Source of the DNA: Entomohabitans teleogrylli
GTDB taxonomy: Bacteria > Pseudomonadota > Gammaproteobacteria > Enterobacterales > Enterobacteriaceae
DNA: 64,000 nucleotides
Assembly: GCF_001484765.1 (NCBI RefSeq)
Contig: NZ_LLXO01000014.1
Location: 124,001 to 188,000 of the forward strand
Direction: 5' to 3'
Made by a program: the position numbers and the translations under genes. Position 1 is the stretch's first letter. Each line of letters starts with the position of its first letter. Positions 17,623 to 25,957 of the stretch are shown here, one piece after another. The notes below the pieces were generated by a model. It did no database searches. It worked only from the letters and a program-made list of their open reading frames with translations, and was not told where the DNA came from.

Positions 17623-18231
17623 TTACCCCATATGGATTTGTTCGGAATCGACTTTGGTGATGGCGTCGGCGGTAATAAAATTGTTCTGCGCGTGCAGGCG
17701 CAGGTAATCGTTGGCCTGCACGTCAAGCTGGCCGGCGCGCACCTGTTCGAGGGTTTCGGTGCGCCGCAGCAGTCGGTGACTGATTTGGGTGACGGTCTGC
17801 CACACGGATTCGCACTGGCGACCGACAAAGCGCGTGACGCCCAGCCATGCGCTGACGGAATCGCCGCTGTATTTCAGATCCTCAATATGGCAGTCCCCCT
17901 CCCGGGCCGTGATATTCAGCGTCTGGCTGCTCAGCGCCAGGTCGCCGCCGGCGGCAATATGCAGATCGCCCGCGACCTGCAGCGTGGCGGGTTGCGCGCT
18001 CTCCGCCCGCTCCAGGACCGCCAGCAGCCAAAGCTGACCGCCTGCGGTGGCGATCAGTACCCTGTCCTGGTATTCAGGGGCTATCAGGCAACTGGCGGCG
18101 CGGCGGCAGTGCCAGCCGCGCCCTGCAAATTCGACAATTGCGCTGGCGTCGTCCGGTAGATCAACGACACAGCCAACGGCCTGCTGTGGTGAATTCACGG
18201 GTAACGCGTGAGAGGCGGTCGCTGAGTTCAT
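17623..18231 (-). CDS. DUF3540 domain protein of the T6SS tip module
   Basis: The 202-residue protein matches the DUF3540 family, which is encoded next to DUF2169 and DUF4150 genes in T6SS clusters. Visible signatures are VLIATAGGQLWLLAVLERAE, then an alternating beta stretch LQVAGDLHIAAGGDLALSSQ with LNITAREGDCHIEDLKYSG. The C-terminal part has QISHRLLRRTETLEQVRAGQ and LRLHAQNNFITADAITKVDSEQIHMG. The middle resembles VgrG-like beta-helical spike repeats, so it may sit at or near the spike. Its biochemical role is not established as far as I know. Confidence 0.87.
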   Translation of the reverse strand: MNSATASHALPVNSPQQAVGCVVDLPDDASAIVEFAGRGWHCRRAASCLIAPEYQDRVLIATAGGQLWLLAVLERAESAQPATLQVAGDLHIAAGGDLALSSQTLNITAREGDCHIEDLKYSGDSVSAWLGVTRFVGRQCESVWQTVTQISHRLLRRTETLEQVRAGQLDVQANDYLRLHAQNNFITADAITKVDSEQIHMG

Positions 18232-18258
18232 AAACGTTCCTTTTGATGATATCTGCGG

Positions 18259-19326
18259 TTACAGGCGATTCTGGCGGCGGGCATTCCATATTTCGGCGGC
18301 GAGCAATTCCGGGTCGTTTTCCAGCACCCCCTGGCGATCGGAGAAATGAGCGCCGTGCTGGTGACTGCGATGCAGCCGGGTGCGCATAAAATGCGCCTGG
18401 CGGAAATCGGCGTGGCTGATATCCGCCTGGGTGAAATCGCTGTACGCCAGTTCGCAGCCCTGGAAAACGGCGCTGCTGGCGCGCGCCTGCTGTAAAATCG
18501 CCTGTGACAGGTTGCTGTGGGAAAAGTCAGCGCCGTCAAGCCGGGCGGCGACAAACACCGCCTGGTCGAAACGCCCGTGGCGGCAGGCGGACCGGGATAA
18601 ATCAGCGCCGATAAATAGCGCCTGACGGGCGTCTGCGCTATCAAACACGGCGCGCTGCAGCGATGCGCCTTTAAAGTTGCACTGAGTTAACCGCGCGCGG
18701 CTGAAATCCGTGTCGTCGAGCGGGTTGTCAGTAAACTGGCAACCGTGCAGGTGCTGGCCGGCGTAGCGTTTGCCGCGCTGATCGCATTCGAAGAACGTCG
18801 TCCTGTCGAAACTGGCGTCGCTGAAGTCCACCTGGCGCAGATCGAGGCGAAAAAAGGTGGTTAACCGCTGGGTTGTCGCCGCCATTTGCGCGGCGTTAAG
18901 CGTCAGGCTGACAAAGATGACGTGATGGAGCTCGCTATGGTTGAACAGAGCGTCATCCAGCGTTCCCTGCATAAACTGCACTTTGTCATGCTGAGCGTGG
19001 CTGAAATCGGCGCGCGTCAGGTCACACTGGTTGAAAGTACAGGAGGCCAGCGGGGTGCCGGGAAAGCGGCATTCGCGCATGTCGCAGAGGTTGAACGACG
19101 TTTGTCTGAGAGTGGCGTCGGCAAAGCGGGCGCCGGGTAACAGGCATTCATTGAATACCGCGCTGTGCAGATTAGCGGCGCTGAAGTCGGTAGCGCTGAA
19201 ATCAATGTGGCTGAAAATAGCCCCGGAGAGGTCCAGCCCGGCCAGCGTCATGCCGGCGGCAGAGAAGTTTTGCAGCGTTTCGCCGCGCTTGATTTTTTGC
19301 TGTATTTCCTGCGCGCTGAGGTTCAT
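18259..19326 (-). CDS. Pentapeptide repeat protein of the T6SS cluster
   Basis: The 355-residue protein is almost entirely pentapeptide repeats of the A(D/N)(L/F)xx kind, for example MTLAGLDLSGAIFSHIDFSA, ADFSHSNLSQAIL and YSDFTQADISHADFRQAHF. These repeats fold as a right-handed quadrilateral beta helix. The last part turns to basic residues (RLHRSHQHGAHFSDRQG). Its ATG overlaps the stop of the larger DUF2169/pentapeptide gene by ATGA, so the two are probably translated together. No signal peptide is seen. Function in T6SS clusters is not known to me; a scaffold, cargo adaptor or immunity role are all possible. Confidence 0.88.
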   Translation of the reverse strand: MNLSAQEIQQKIKRGETLQNFSAAGMTLAGLDLSGAIFSHIDFSATDFSAANLHSAVFNECLLPGARFADATLRQTSFNLCDMRECRFPGTPLASCTFNQCDLTRADFSHAQHDKVQFMQGTLDDALFNHSELHHVIFVSLTLNAAQMAATTQRLTTFFRLDLRQVDFSDASFDRTTFFECDQRGKRYAGQHLHGCQFTDNPLDDTDFSRARLTQCNFKGASLQRAVFDSADARQALFIGADLSRSACRHGRFDQAVFVAARLDGADFSHSNLSQAILQQARASSAVFQGCELAYSDFTQADISHADFRQAHFMRTRLHRSHQHGAHFSDRQGVLENDPELLAAEIWNARRQNRL

Positions 19327-21863
19327 ATCCGCTGCTTATCCCTTTTCGGCAGTACTTTGCTGCGCGTGGTCCATGCGCCATCCAGCCTGGTCGTGGCGTC
19401 GATCAGCGATTGCGACAGATCGGTGCGAAACAGATTGGCGTGACGCAAATCCGCGCCGCTCAGGCGGCATTTCTGTAACAGGGCGCCAATCAGATTACTG
19501 TCATTCAACTGTGCGCCGCATAGATTGGTTCGGATAAACAGGCTGCCGGCGCCGTTCATCTTGCGCATATCGGCGCGCTGGCAGTCCGCTTCGCTCAAAT
19601 CGCTGTTATCAAGCCTGGCCATCATAAAACAGGCGCCGGACAGCGCGACCTGGCGCAGATTGCAGTGGGTCAGGGTGGCGTGGCTGAAATCCGTCTTTTC
19701 CATGCAGGCGGGAACGGTGAAGGCACAGGCGTTGAGTTCGGCATGCTGAAAACCGGCCTCGGGCAACTGACTTTCCACCCATGAACAGCTTTCCAGTCGG
19801 CTATGGGCAAATCGCGCCCTGGTAAACCGGCAGCGGATAAAAGCGGCTTTACTCATCGCCGCATGGGTGAAGTCTGGTTCCGGCAACGTCAGCTCAAAAA
19901 ACAGCGTATTAGTGATGCGCGCGTGGTGAAAACGACAGCGAATGATATCGGTGCGATACAGCATGAGCTCCTCCCAGCGTGACTGGTCGAAAATGCATTG
20001 CTCAAAGCGCGCCTCCTGCATTTGGGTTTTATGAAACACCGCGCCGGTGAAATCGCTGCCATGGCAGTTAGCCTGGGTCAGGCAGGCCTGTTCCAGGATG
20101 GCGTTATGCAGTGAGCTATCGACAACGTCGCATCTGGCCAGCATGGCGCGGGTAAAATCGGCGCCGTCCAACTGGCAGCCGCTCAGGTCGGCGCTTTCCA
20201 GCATGGCGGCGCAGAAATTGGCGTGGCGTAAATCAAGGCCCGACAAGTCGGCGCCGGTCAGATCGAGGCCGCTGAAATCTTTGTCGCTTTCCATGGTAGC
20301 CTGGACGCGGCGGCGAATGATTTGCGCCGTGTCCCCGGTCAGTTTCAGGGCTGGAGACTGGGTTTGCACTGACATCAGGTAGGTGTCATGAAGCGCGTTT
20401 TCTACCTGGGTTATCTGCTGTGCGGAAAGGCCGTGTGTCGCATGGGTGTGTAACATATCGCGCATGCGCTGGAAATTTTCCGGGCCACGAGGGGCCGGAT
20501 GATCGCCGCCCGGATTGTCCGGATCGAGCCCCTGACTGCGCAGGCGCTCATGGGACTGCTGGCGAATCTGTTCCGCCTGCTGTTCCATACGCTCGACGAA
20601 TTCCGGCAGTTCATCCAGCGACGGGACTTTATGCTGCATGGTGCCGGAAAAGGCGCTGCTGATATCCTGTTCCTCCGTGTGCTCAGGGCGATATTCATCG
20701 CGCAACTGTTGGGCGCGGGCTTTCAGGTTAGCGCTCAGCGGGTTCTCCTGAGCGACTACTTCCGTATCCAGCCAGGGTCCGATGGCGTTTTCCGGCAGCA
20801 GATCTTTTTCACGAAAAGCAAACAGCGCGCCGCGGCTTTTATCCAGACGCTGCTGCAGCACTTTACGATAGTGACTGGTCGAGCGTTGCGCGCCGGCTTG
20901 CTCCAGGGCGGGCAGAATATGCACTACATCGGCGCCGTCATCTTCATTGATGCGGGTAGCGCCGTGCCAGATCAGCAACATTTGTTCCCGGTGCGGGAAA
21001 AACCATACCGTCGTCAGCCGCAGGGGGATCTCTTCAAACAGCGTATCGTCGGCGCGCAGGCGGTTAATGAAACAGCGGGCGCGCCACGGCGGTAATATGC
21101 CGGACTGTACTGGAATAGTCGGGTGCATATTCCAGATGCGCCACGGCGCGCGCTCAGGCAGGGCATCAAGATTTTCCCACCACTGATCCTGAGGGGCGGC
21201 GTTGAACAGACGCCAGTCGATATCGTTGGCAAAACCGGGGAATTCATACTCCAGCCAGTGGCGATCGTATTTTTTGCCGATGCGCGTAAAGCGGGCAGGC
21301 CAGGTGAAATCCAGTGCTCCGAAGCCGGCCGGCGCCGGCTTTTGCTGTGGTCGGGTGATTTGCCCGGACAGCGGTTCGATATTCGGCAGCCGGTGAATGA
21401 GGATTCCGTCAATCAGTTCTGGCGCAGCGCCAGTGCCGTGGGGGTTGTCGGCATACTCAGGCCCGCCAAATGCCCGGCTCCAGTTTAGCGGCATCTGTTC
21501 GAAAGGCAGCGGTTGCGATGGCACATTATTAACCCAGTGGCGTTCACCAAATGCCAGCAGGGTTTTCTCTTTTTCCGCGACCTGAATTTTTACCGCACAG
21601 GCGGTTTTTTGCTGCTGATGGGCGGTATAGGCGAATCCGCTGGCGAGAAATTCCGCGCAGGCTTTGGGGATCGCCAGATCGACAACGCTATTACCGGGCT
21701 GTAGTTCCGATTCCACCAGTTGCCAGAGTTCGGTTTCCGGACGCAGGCGCGGCGCGCTGCTCATATCCGCCAGCCCCATCACGGCAACGCCAAGATGATT
21801 TTTTTGCTGCCAGCGCCAGGGGCGCTGCAGCAGGCTAAGACGCAGAGGCTTAATGATTTTCAT
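19323..21863 (-). CDS. DUF2169 adaptor fused to pentapeptide repeats
   Basis: The first third of this 846-residue protein is a DUF2169 domain: KIIKPLRLSLLQRPWRWQQK, then FGERHWVNNVPSQPLPFEQM, LNWSRAFGGPEYADNPHGTG and YRLRADDTLFEEIPLRLTTVWFFPHREQ-like sequence. DUF2169 proteins act as adaptors loading PAAR effectors in some T6SSs. A charged helical linker (about residues 400 to 470, with EFVERMEQQAEQIRQQSHER) follows. Pentapeptide repeats run from about residue 530 to 835 (DFSGLDLTGADLSGLDLRHA and many more). It precedes the second pentapeptide gene and so forms a DUF2169-PPR-PPR-DUF3540-DUF4150 module. Its start has no strong Shine-Dalgarno. Confidence 0.9.
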   Translation of the reverse strand: MKIIKPLRLSLLQRPWRWQQKNHLGVAVMGLADMSSAPRLRPETELWQLVESELQPGNSVVDLAIPKACAEFLASGFAYTAHQQQKTACAVKIQVAEKEKTLLAFGERHWVNNVPSQPLPFEQMPLNWSRAFGGPEYADNPHGTGAAPELIDGILIHRLPNIEPLSGQITRPQQKPAPAGFGALDFTWPARFTRIGKKYDRHWLEYEFPGFANDIDWRLFNAAPQDQWWENLDALPERAPWRIWNMHPTIPVQSGILPPWRARCFINRLRADDTLFEEIPLRLTTVWFFPHREQMLLIWHGATRINEDDGADVVHILPALEQAGAQRSTSHYRKVLQQRLDKSRGALFAFREKDLLPENAIGPWLDTEVVAQENPLSANLKARAQQLRDEYRPEHTEEQDISSAFSGTMQHKVPSLDELPEFVERMEQQAEQIRQQSHERLRSQGLDPDNPGGDHPAPRGPENFQRMRDMLHTHATHGLSAQQITQVENALHDTYLMSVQTQSPALKLTGDTAQIIRRRVQATMESDKDFSGLDLTGADLSGLDLRHANFCAAMLESADLSGCQLDGADFTRAMLARCDVVDSSLHNAILEQACLTQANCHGSDFTGAVFHKTQMQEARFEQCIFDQSRWEELMLYRTDIIRCRFHHARITNTLFFELTLPEPDFTHAAMSKAAFIRCRFTRARFAHSRLESCSWVESQLPEAGFQHAELNACAFTVPACMEKTDFSHATLTHCNLRQVALSGACFMMARLDNSDLSEADCQRADMRKMNGAGSLFIRTNLCGAQLNDSNLIGALLQKCRLSGADLRHANLFRTDLSQSLIDATTRLDGAWTTRSKVLPKRDKQRI

Positions 21864-21916
21864 CAGTTGTCCGGTTTAATAATTTATTTTTTCAGAAGAG
21901 ATGACGGAACCCTGCA

Positions 21917-22291
21917 TCATTTCTTTTTCTGGAGTGGAGAGGGAATGTCTATAATGATTTTTTGCGGATTATCGCTGAGATATTTTATTGGTACTGATTC
22001 ACCGGGCTGATATTTAGCGGTATCCAGAACGGATATGACCGTTGGCGCTTTAGCAATAATTTTTTTTTGATCCTGAGTAACAAACCTGGCAGTTATTATC
22101 ACATTGATAAAGGCACTGTTACCACCGGATTGGGCTGTGATATCGACAATAGTGGCAGTTTGCCGGGTACCTTTCTTTTTAATTTCTCCCGCATCTGTTT
22201 TCATCGTTTTGATAATCAAAAAAGTGAACAGAGAAAAGCCAAGAATCGCCATGGTGTATGCGAAATAGCGTGAAAAAGTGAATATCTCCAT
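21917..22291 (-). CDS. Small membrane protein after vgrG, DUF3592-like
   Basis: This 124-residue protein has one clear N-terminal membrane helix (YFAYTMAILGFSLFTFLIIKT, about residues 9 to 29) and a beta-rich remainder. TRQTATIVDITAQSGGNSAF and KYQPGESVPIKYLSDNPQKI resemble DUF3592-type membrane proteins. It starts 15 bases after the vgrG stop and ends 53 bases before the DUF2169 gene. Its DNA is AT-rich, like the vgrG 3' end and unlike the neighbouring T6SS genes. The position suits an immunity protein for a VgrG-borne activity, but nothing in the sequence proves this. Confidence 0.75.
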   Translation of the reverse strand: MEIFTFSRYFAYTMAILGFSLFTFLIIKTMKTDAGEIKKKGTRQTATIVDITAQSGGNSAFINVIITARFVTQDQKKIIAKAPTVISVLDTAKYQPGESVPIKYLSDNPQKIIIDIPSPLQKKK

Positions 22292-22306
22292 TATTATCTC
22301 TGCTAT

Positions 22307-24667
22307 CTACAAAAACGCCCATAATGCTGCTGCATGAATACCCATCGCCAGATTGTCCCATTGAACGCCTGCAACTTTTATTTTCACACCGTTATCGAAG
22401 TGGAATTCGACAGGGTTGTTACTTATTTTAAAGCCAGTGATGCCAAGAGAAAAAGGGGTTACTGACATGCCCAGTGTATTATAACTAAACGACTCAATAT
22501 ACGTAAAGGTATTACTAAGCGGTCTGAAAGTGAAAGAATTACTCTTACTTTGATTAGTGAGATTCGGCGCTTCCATCATAATCGCCACATCACTCTTTAT
22601 CGTGATTGCACTATCAGATGATATGGAAATATTACCCGTAGCATCCTGTGTCCATGAGCCAGTTACTGACTCCGTCAACTCCCCCACGATTTCTTCTGTC
22701 TTATTACCGGTAATATCTTCGGTAACATCACCGGTTATCGCAAGCGTTACGTCACCAGTCGTATTATTTATAACATCACCGGTAATCGTTTCCTCTATGT
22801 GACCGACGATTGTTCTGGTTATGTCACCATCATTATGCTGGGCTGTATTACCGGTAACGGTTTGAACGATATCCCCGATGGTTTCTTCGGTGATATTACC
22901 ATTAAATGTACGGGAAATATCGTCGGTAATGTTTACTTCATCACCGCCGCTGGTAATGGTGAACTGCCGTCCGTCGGTAATTTCGACTTCCTGACGGCTG
23001 TTGAAGGTGTTTTTCTCCAGTCCGTCAACGGTGACCTCCCGCGACCCTTTGAAGTGAAACGACGCATCGCCATAGACGGTATCATGTTGCTCACCGCCAA
23101 TCACCGTGGTGCGGGTACCGTCGATAGAGACGTTTTTATCACCCTCGACGGAGATATTCATCTGCTTTTCCGCGTGCATATCAAAGGATTCCTGACCCGG
23201 CGAATCCTCAAAGAACAGATAGCTGGCATTGTCCTGACTGCCGTTGGTGCTGCGTGACATAAATCCCATGCGGGTGGCGTCATTAGGTAGATCCCAGGGC
23301 GGCATGTTGTTCTCGTTATACACGCGGCCAGTCACCAGCGGGCGGTCCGGATCGCCGTTAATAAAATCTACCACCACTTCCTCGCCGACGCGTGGGATTT
23401 GCACACCGCCATATTTCCAGCCGGCCCACGAACTGGATACGCGTACCCAGCAGGAACTGGCGTCGCTGTCGCTGCTGTGGCGATCCCAGCGGAATTTGAG
23501 TTTTACCCGGCCATATTTATCGGTCCAGATCGGGTTACCTGGCGGCCCAACGACCTCTGCGGTTTGCGGACCGTGGGTTTTTGGCCACGGAGTCTGACGG
23601 CCAGGCCGCCACTGGACATCGCGCGGTATGACGGAAAAGCGCGTACGCTGTTCGGCGCGGTTGCTGTCGCCGCTGGCGTAATGGCCTTCGTAAAATTGGT
23701 AACTGGCGCTAACCGTCAGATATTCCCGGCAGTCGGCGATGCGCGGCGCTCTGGTCAGGAGAAAGCTGTGTCCTGGCGCCAGTCCCAGCGCGGAAGCCTC
23801 TCCCTGCATAGTTTCATGTTGCGACTCAAATTCCTGCTGGCGGACCTGAACATAAAACTGGCTATGTTCGCGATCGGTAAAACGTCCGGGCCAGTCAAAG
23901 ATCTCGGCTTTATCGGCAGCGCAGGAGAGCGGATTATGGCGGGTTTCCAGCAAATGGGCGCGCGGCTTACGGAAATCGTAGTCGTCGAGGCTGTACATCG
24001 CGGGCGTGATAGCGTCCGAGACGCTCCAGTCGTGAATACTTTCGGTGTTCTGATGGTTGCCGGACTCCGCGGTCTTCCAGGGGATTGTCTCATACCCGGC
24101 GAGGGGCTCATGCGAATCCGGGGAATCAGCCAGAATCAGAGTGTGGCTACCCATTTCATGATGGAAATAGTAGTAAATCCCCTCATGTTCCATAAGGCGG
24201 CTGATAAAGTCGAAATCGCTCTCCTGATATTGTACGCAGTAACCCCATTCGCGATATTTACTGATTAACCGATTTTCAAACTTTATTTGATAACCTGCCA
24301 GCACGCTGGCGATAATATCGGGAACTGACTTTTCCTGCCAGATACGGAAATCCCGATTCTGGGTTAAATACCATAACCCGGGTCGCACGCAGGCACGATA
24401 AAGGTAATAGCGCTCACTATTTATTTCCCGACCAGCCAGCGTCATGCGGGTGATATAGCCGTTGAGATATCTGGCGATATGCGGTTGCGGCCGTAATTCG
24501 ACGGTGAGCGGCTTGCCTAATAACTCGCGCAGATTGATGTCATTACGTGTGCTGAGCAACTCAATATGAAATTCAAATAGCCCGGAAAGGGTTTCATTAC
24601 CCGTCAGGGATTTGAATAGCAGCGTATCCAAATCCAGCGGGGTATGTGCCACAATCACTCTGTCCAT
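22307..24667 (-). CDS. vgrG: VgrG (TssI), T6SS spike protein with a C-terminal extension
   Basis: VgrG trimers form the puncturing spike at the tip of the Hcp tube. The 786-residue protein has the gp27-like N-terminal half (LDLDTLLFKSLTGNETLSGLF, RPGLWYLTQNRDFRIWQ, YCVQYQESDFDFISRLMEHEGIYYYF). The gp5-like core follows (VVGPPGNPIWTDKYGRVKLKF, WVRVSSSWAGWKYGGVQIPRVGEEVVVDFINGDPDRPLVTGRVYN). Residues 590 to 681 form a beta-helix of ITGDVT-type repeats. The last 105 residues (coding bases 22310 to 22624) are not repeats and end in a hydrophobic stretch, NLAMGIHAAALWAFL; I recognise no toxin family there. The ATG has an AAGGACG site. vgrG is the first gene of the T6SS string, so the main promoter should lie upstream. 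Confidence 0.96.
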   Translation of the reverse strand: MDRVIVAHTPLDLDTLLFKSLTGNETLSGLFEFHIELLSTRNDINLRELLGKPLTVELRPQPHIARYLNGYITRMTLAGREINSERYYLYRACVRPGLWYLTQNRDFRIWQEKSVPDIIASVLAGYQIKFENRLISKYREWGYCVQYQESDFDFISRLMEHEGIYYYFHHEMGSHTLILADSPDSHEPLAGYETIPWKTAESGNHQNTESIHDWSVSDAITPAMYSLDDYDFRKPRAHLLETRHNPLSCAADKAEIFDWPGRFTDREHSQFYVQVRQQEFESQHETMQGEASALGLAPGHSFLLTRAPRIADCREYLTVSASYQFYEGHYASGDSNRAEQRTRFSVIPRDVQWRPGRQTPWPKTHGPQTAEVVGPPGNPIWTDKYGRVKLKFRWDRHSSDSDASSCWVRVSSSWAGWKYGGVQIPRVGEEVVVDFINGDPDRPLVTGRVYNENNMPPWDLPNDATRMGFMSRSTNGSQDNASYLFFEDSPGQESFDMHAEKQMNISVEGDKNVSIDGTRTTVIGGEQHDTVYGDASFHFKGSREVTVDGLEKNTFNSRQEVEITDGRQFTITSGGDEVNITDDISRTFNGNITEETIGDIVQTVTGNTAQHNDGDITRTIVGHIEETITGDVINNTTGDVTLAITGDVTEDITGNKTEEIVGELTESVTGSWTQDATGNISISSDSAITIKSDVAIMMEAPNLTNQSKSNSFTFRPLSNTFTYIESFSYNTLGMSVTPFSLGITGFKISNNPVEFHFDNGVKIKVAGVQWDNLAMGIHAAALWAFL
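22625..22900 (-). repeat. Tandem degenerate repeat coding the VgrG spike helix
   Basis: Within vgrG, about 90 codons encode a short motif repeated around eleven times, with consensus I-T-G-D-V-T plus one to three residues. Examples are TIVGHIEETITGDVINNTTG and DVTLAITGDVTEDITG. The plus strand shows this as recurring caccggtaat-like runs. Such runs form the triple-stranded beta-prism of the spike. Because the repeats are similar at DNA level, copy number could vary by recombination or slippage. Confidence 0.7.
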
Positions 24668-25268
24668 TGAACGTCCTTATATTCAGACATAGCTACCGCA
24701 CGGCCCTGACATCAGTGCCAGCTCCAACGATTTACATTTTTCGGCAACATACAAGGATTTGTTTTTTATGACAATACTGCTATTGAATCGATAAGGGAAA
24801 GAGATCTCGCGACATTATATTTTGTCGATGCGTGGAATGTTTTGGTGATGGTTCTGTATTTTTTAATATTCCAGATAATCGGACTTTTCAACGGCGTGAA
24901 TATAAAGTCTTATTGACCAGGATAATTCCCTGGTAAATTACAATATTAAGATTTATCCCGCTGTGATATTGGCTATTTAGCACGAAATAACCAGTTTTGA
25001 GTGCGGATGGTGTAATTGAAGGGCCCTGTTTTTGTGAAGTTGATCGGACCTGACACCTGCAGGAATAAGGACTAATGTTGACCAGGCGGTAATTAGTTAC
25101 GCCATATTTTCACCTGGTAGTGGCGGTGTGTAAAATAGTGTTCCGCATTAAGCTTAAGTGTCATCTGGTTGCGCTATCTTGCGTCGTAATAAATATGTTT
25201 TTTCGAATGCGTGATCGATTTTATTGCGATGCGGCGTGCCCATGTTGCACATGGACTCAGGATAAATT
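24668..25268. other. 601-bp intergenic region upstream of vgrG
   Basis: No gene is supported here. The DNA is AT-rich and must hold the promoter for the leftward T6SS string starting at 24667. I could not identify a convincing -35/-10 pair, and I saw no -24/-12 sigma-54 element. A small inverted repeat CCAGG...CCTGG lies near 24919 to 24935. The right end runs into the ars remnant. Confidence 0.5.
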
Positions 25269-25391
25269 ATGCCGCTGACTTGCCTGCAACGCTTCAAATA
25301 TCTGTCCGATGAAACTCGTCCGGGTATCATTCTGCTGTTCAGGGAGATGGGGGTGCTGTGCGTTTGCGATCTGTGTAGTGCGCTGGAATAA
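25269..25391 (+). pseudogene. arsR: Truncated arsR (arsenic-responsive repressor) fragment
   Basis: A 40-codon frame starting at 25269 reads MPLTCLQRFKYLSDETRPGI and ends LCVCDLCSALE before a stop. This matches the N-terminal third of ArsR, whose E. coli form has ADETRLGIVLLLSELGELCVCDLC. The CVCDLC arsenite-binding site is still readable, but the DNA-recognition helix and dimer region are missing, so it cannot work as a repressor. It is followed by arsD and arsC remnants in operon order. The identification rests on remembered family sequence and is strong because the metal site and flanks match. Confidence 0.85.
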
Positions 25392-25450
25392 TCGTAGCCG
25401 AGGATTTCCTGCTATCACATATGAAATCTCATATATAAAGTGTTGAGGAT

Positions 25451-25791
25451 ATGAACATTAACGGTGTTTGACCCGGCGCTGTGGTTCTGATGTCGATCAG
25501 GCGCTGGTGGATTTCGCGGCGGACGTACAACAGTGGCTGAAGCAACGGGGTGTTCAGGTTGAGTGTTTTAATCTGCTCCGGCAGCTAATAAATTTTGCCT
25601 GTAACGAGAAAGCCAAAACGTTTCCTGAGGTGTCCGGGGTCGACGGATTGCATTTACTGCTGTTGGACGGTGAAACGGTGATGGCAGGACGTTATCCGAA
25701 ACGCGCAGAGCTGGCGTGCTGGTTCGCTATCCCCCCGCTGGAGAACGTCGGGCTGGCTACGATGTTCTGCCACTCTGTAATGAGATACTGA
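25451..25791 (+). pseudogene. arsD: Decayed arsD (arsenic metallochaperone)
   Basis: The main reading frame (25468 to 25791) contains CGSDVDQALVDFAADVQQWLKQ and LLLLDGETVMAGRYPKRAEL, which match ArsD closely. The true start region at 25451 to 25485 is broken: an N-terminal VFDPA is still readable in another frame, but the segment with the first cysteine pair is deleted with a frame change. The C-terminal cysteine-rich tail is replaced by LATMFCHSVMRY. Without these cysteines ArsD cannot pass arsenite to ArsA. It sits between the arsR and arsC remnants. Confidence 0.85.
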
Positions 25792-25792
25792 T

Positions 25793-25849
25793 ATGAGCAA
25801 CATGACCATTTATCACATCCGGCCTGCGGTACGTCGCGCAATACGCTGG
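25793..25849 (+). pseudogene. arsC: N-terminal fragment of arsC (arsenate reductase), frameshifted
   Basis: An ATG at 25793 begins MSNMTIYHI, close to the ArsC start MSNITIYHNPACGTSRNTL. A single lost base after the histidine shifts the frame. In the next frame PACGTSRNTL is readable, including the catalytic cysteine loop. Nothing of the remaining 120 or so codons is visible after about 25849. It begins directly after the arsD remnant stop, so the intervening arsA and arsB genes have been lost if the ancestor was a plasmid-type arsRDABC operon. Confidence 0.8.
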
Positions 25850-25883
25850 TCAACCATCAAATCCATATCGATTGATGTTATGA

Positions 25884-25908
25884 GTTCCCCCGGAGTTCCC
25901 GGGGGAAC
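25884..25908. other. GC-rich perfect hairpin without a T-run
   Basis: GTTCCCCCGG and CCGGGGGAAC form a perfect 10-bp inverted repeat around a five-base loop AGTTC. There is no run of T on either side, so it is not a standard intrinsic terminator. It lies between the arsC remnant and the fidL-like gene and may be a leftover of the ars operon end or a mobile element scar. Confidence 0.6.
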
Positions 25909-25957
25909 GCGCCGGGACGTTTAGCTATCTGCCAGAGTACAACATATTTTGCGGCAT

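Noticed and set aside
18228-18644. Minus-strand frame overlapping the pentapeptide gene
   Set aside because: It is an out-of-frame shadow; the pentapeptide repeats are read in the other frame.
24668-25268. Sigma-54 promoter for the T6SS string
   Set aside because: No GG-N10-GC element with proper flanks was found on the minus strand.
25468-25791. Intact ArsD gene
   Set aside because: The start region is frameshifted and the functional cysteine pairs are missing, so it is called a pseudogene.
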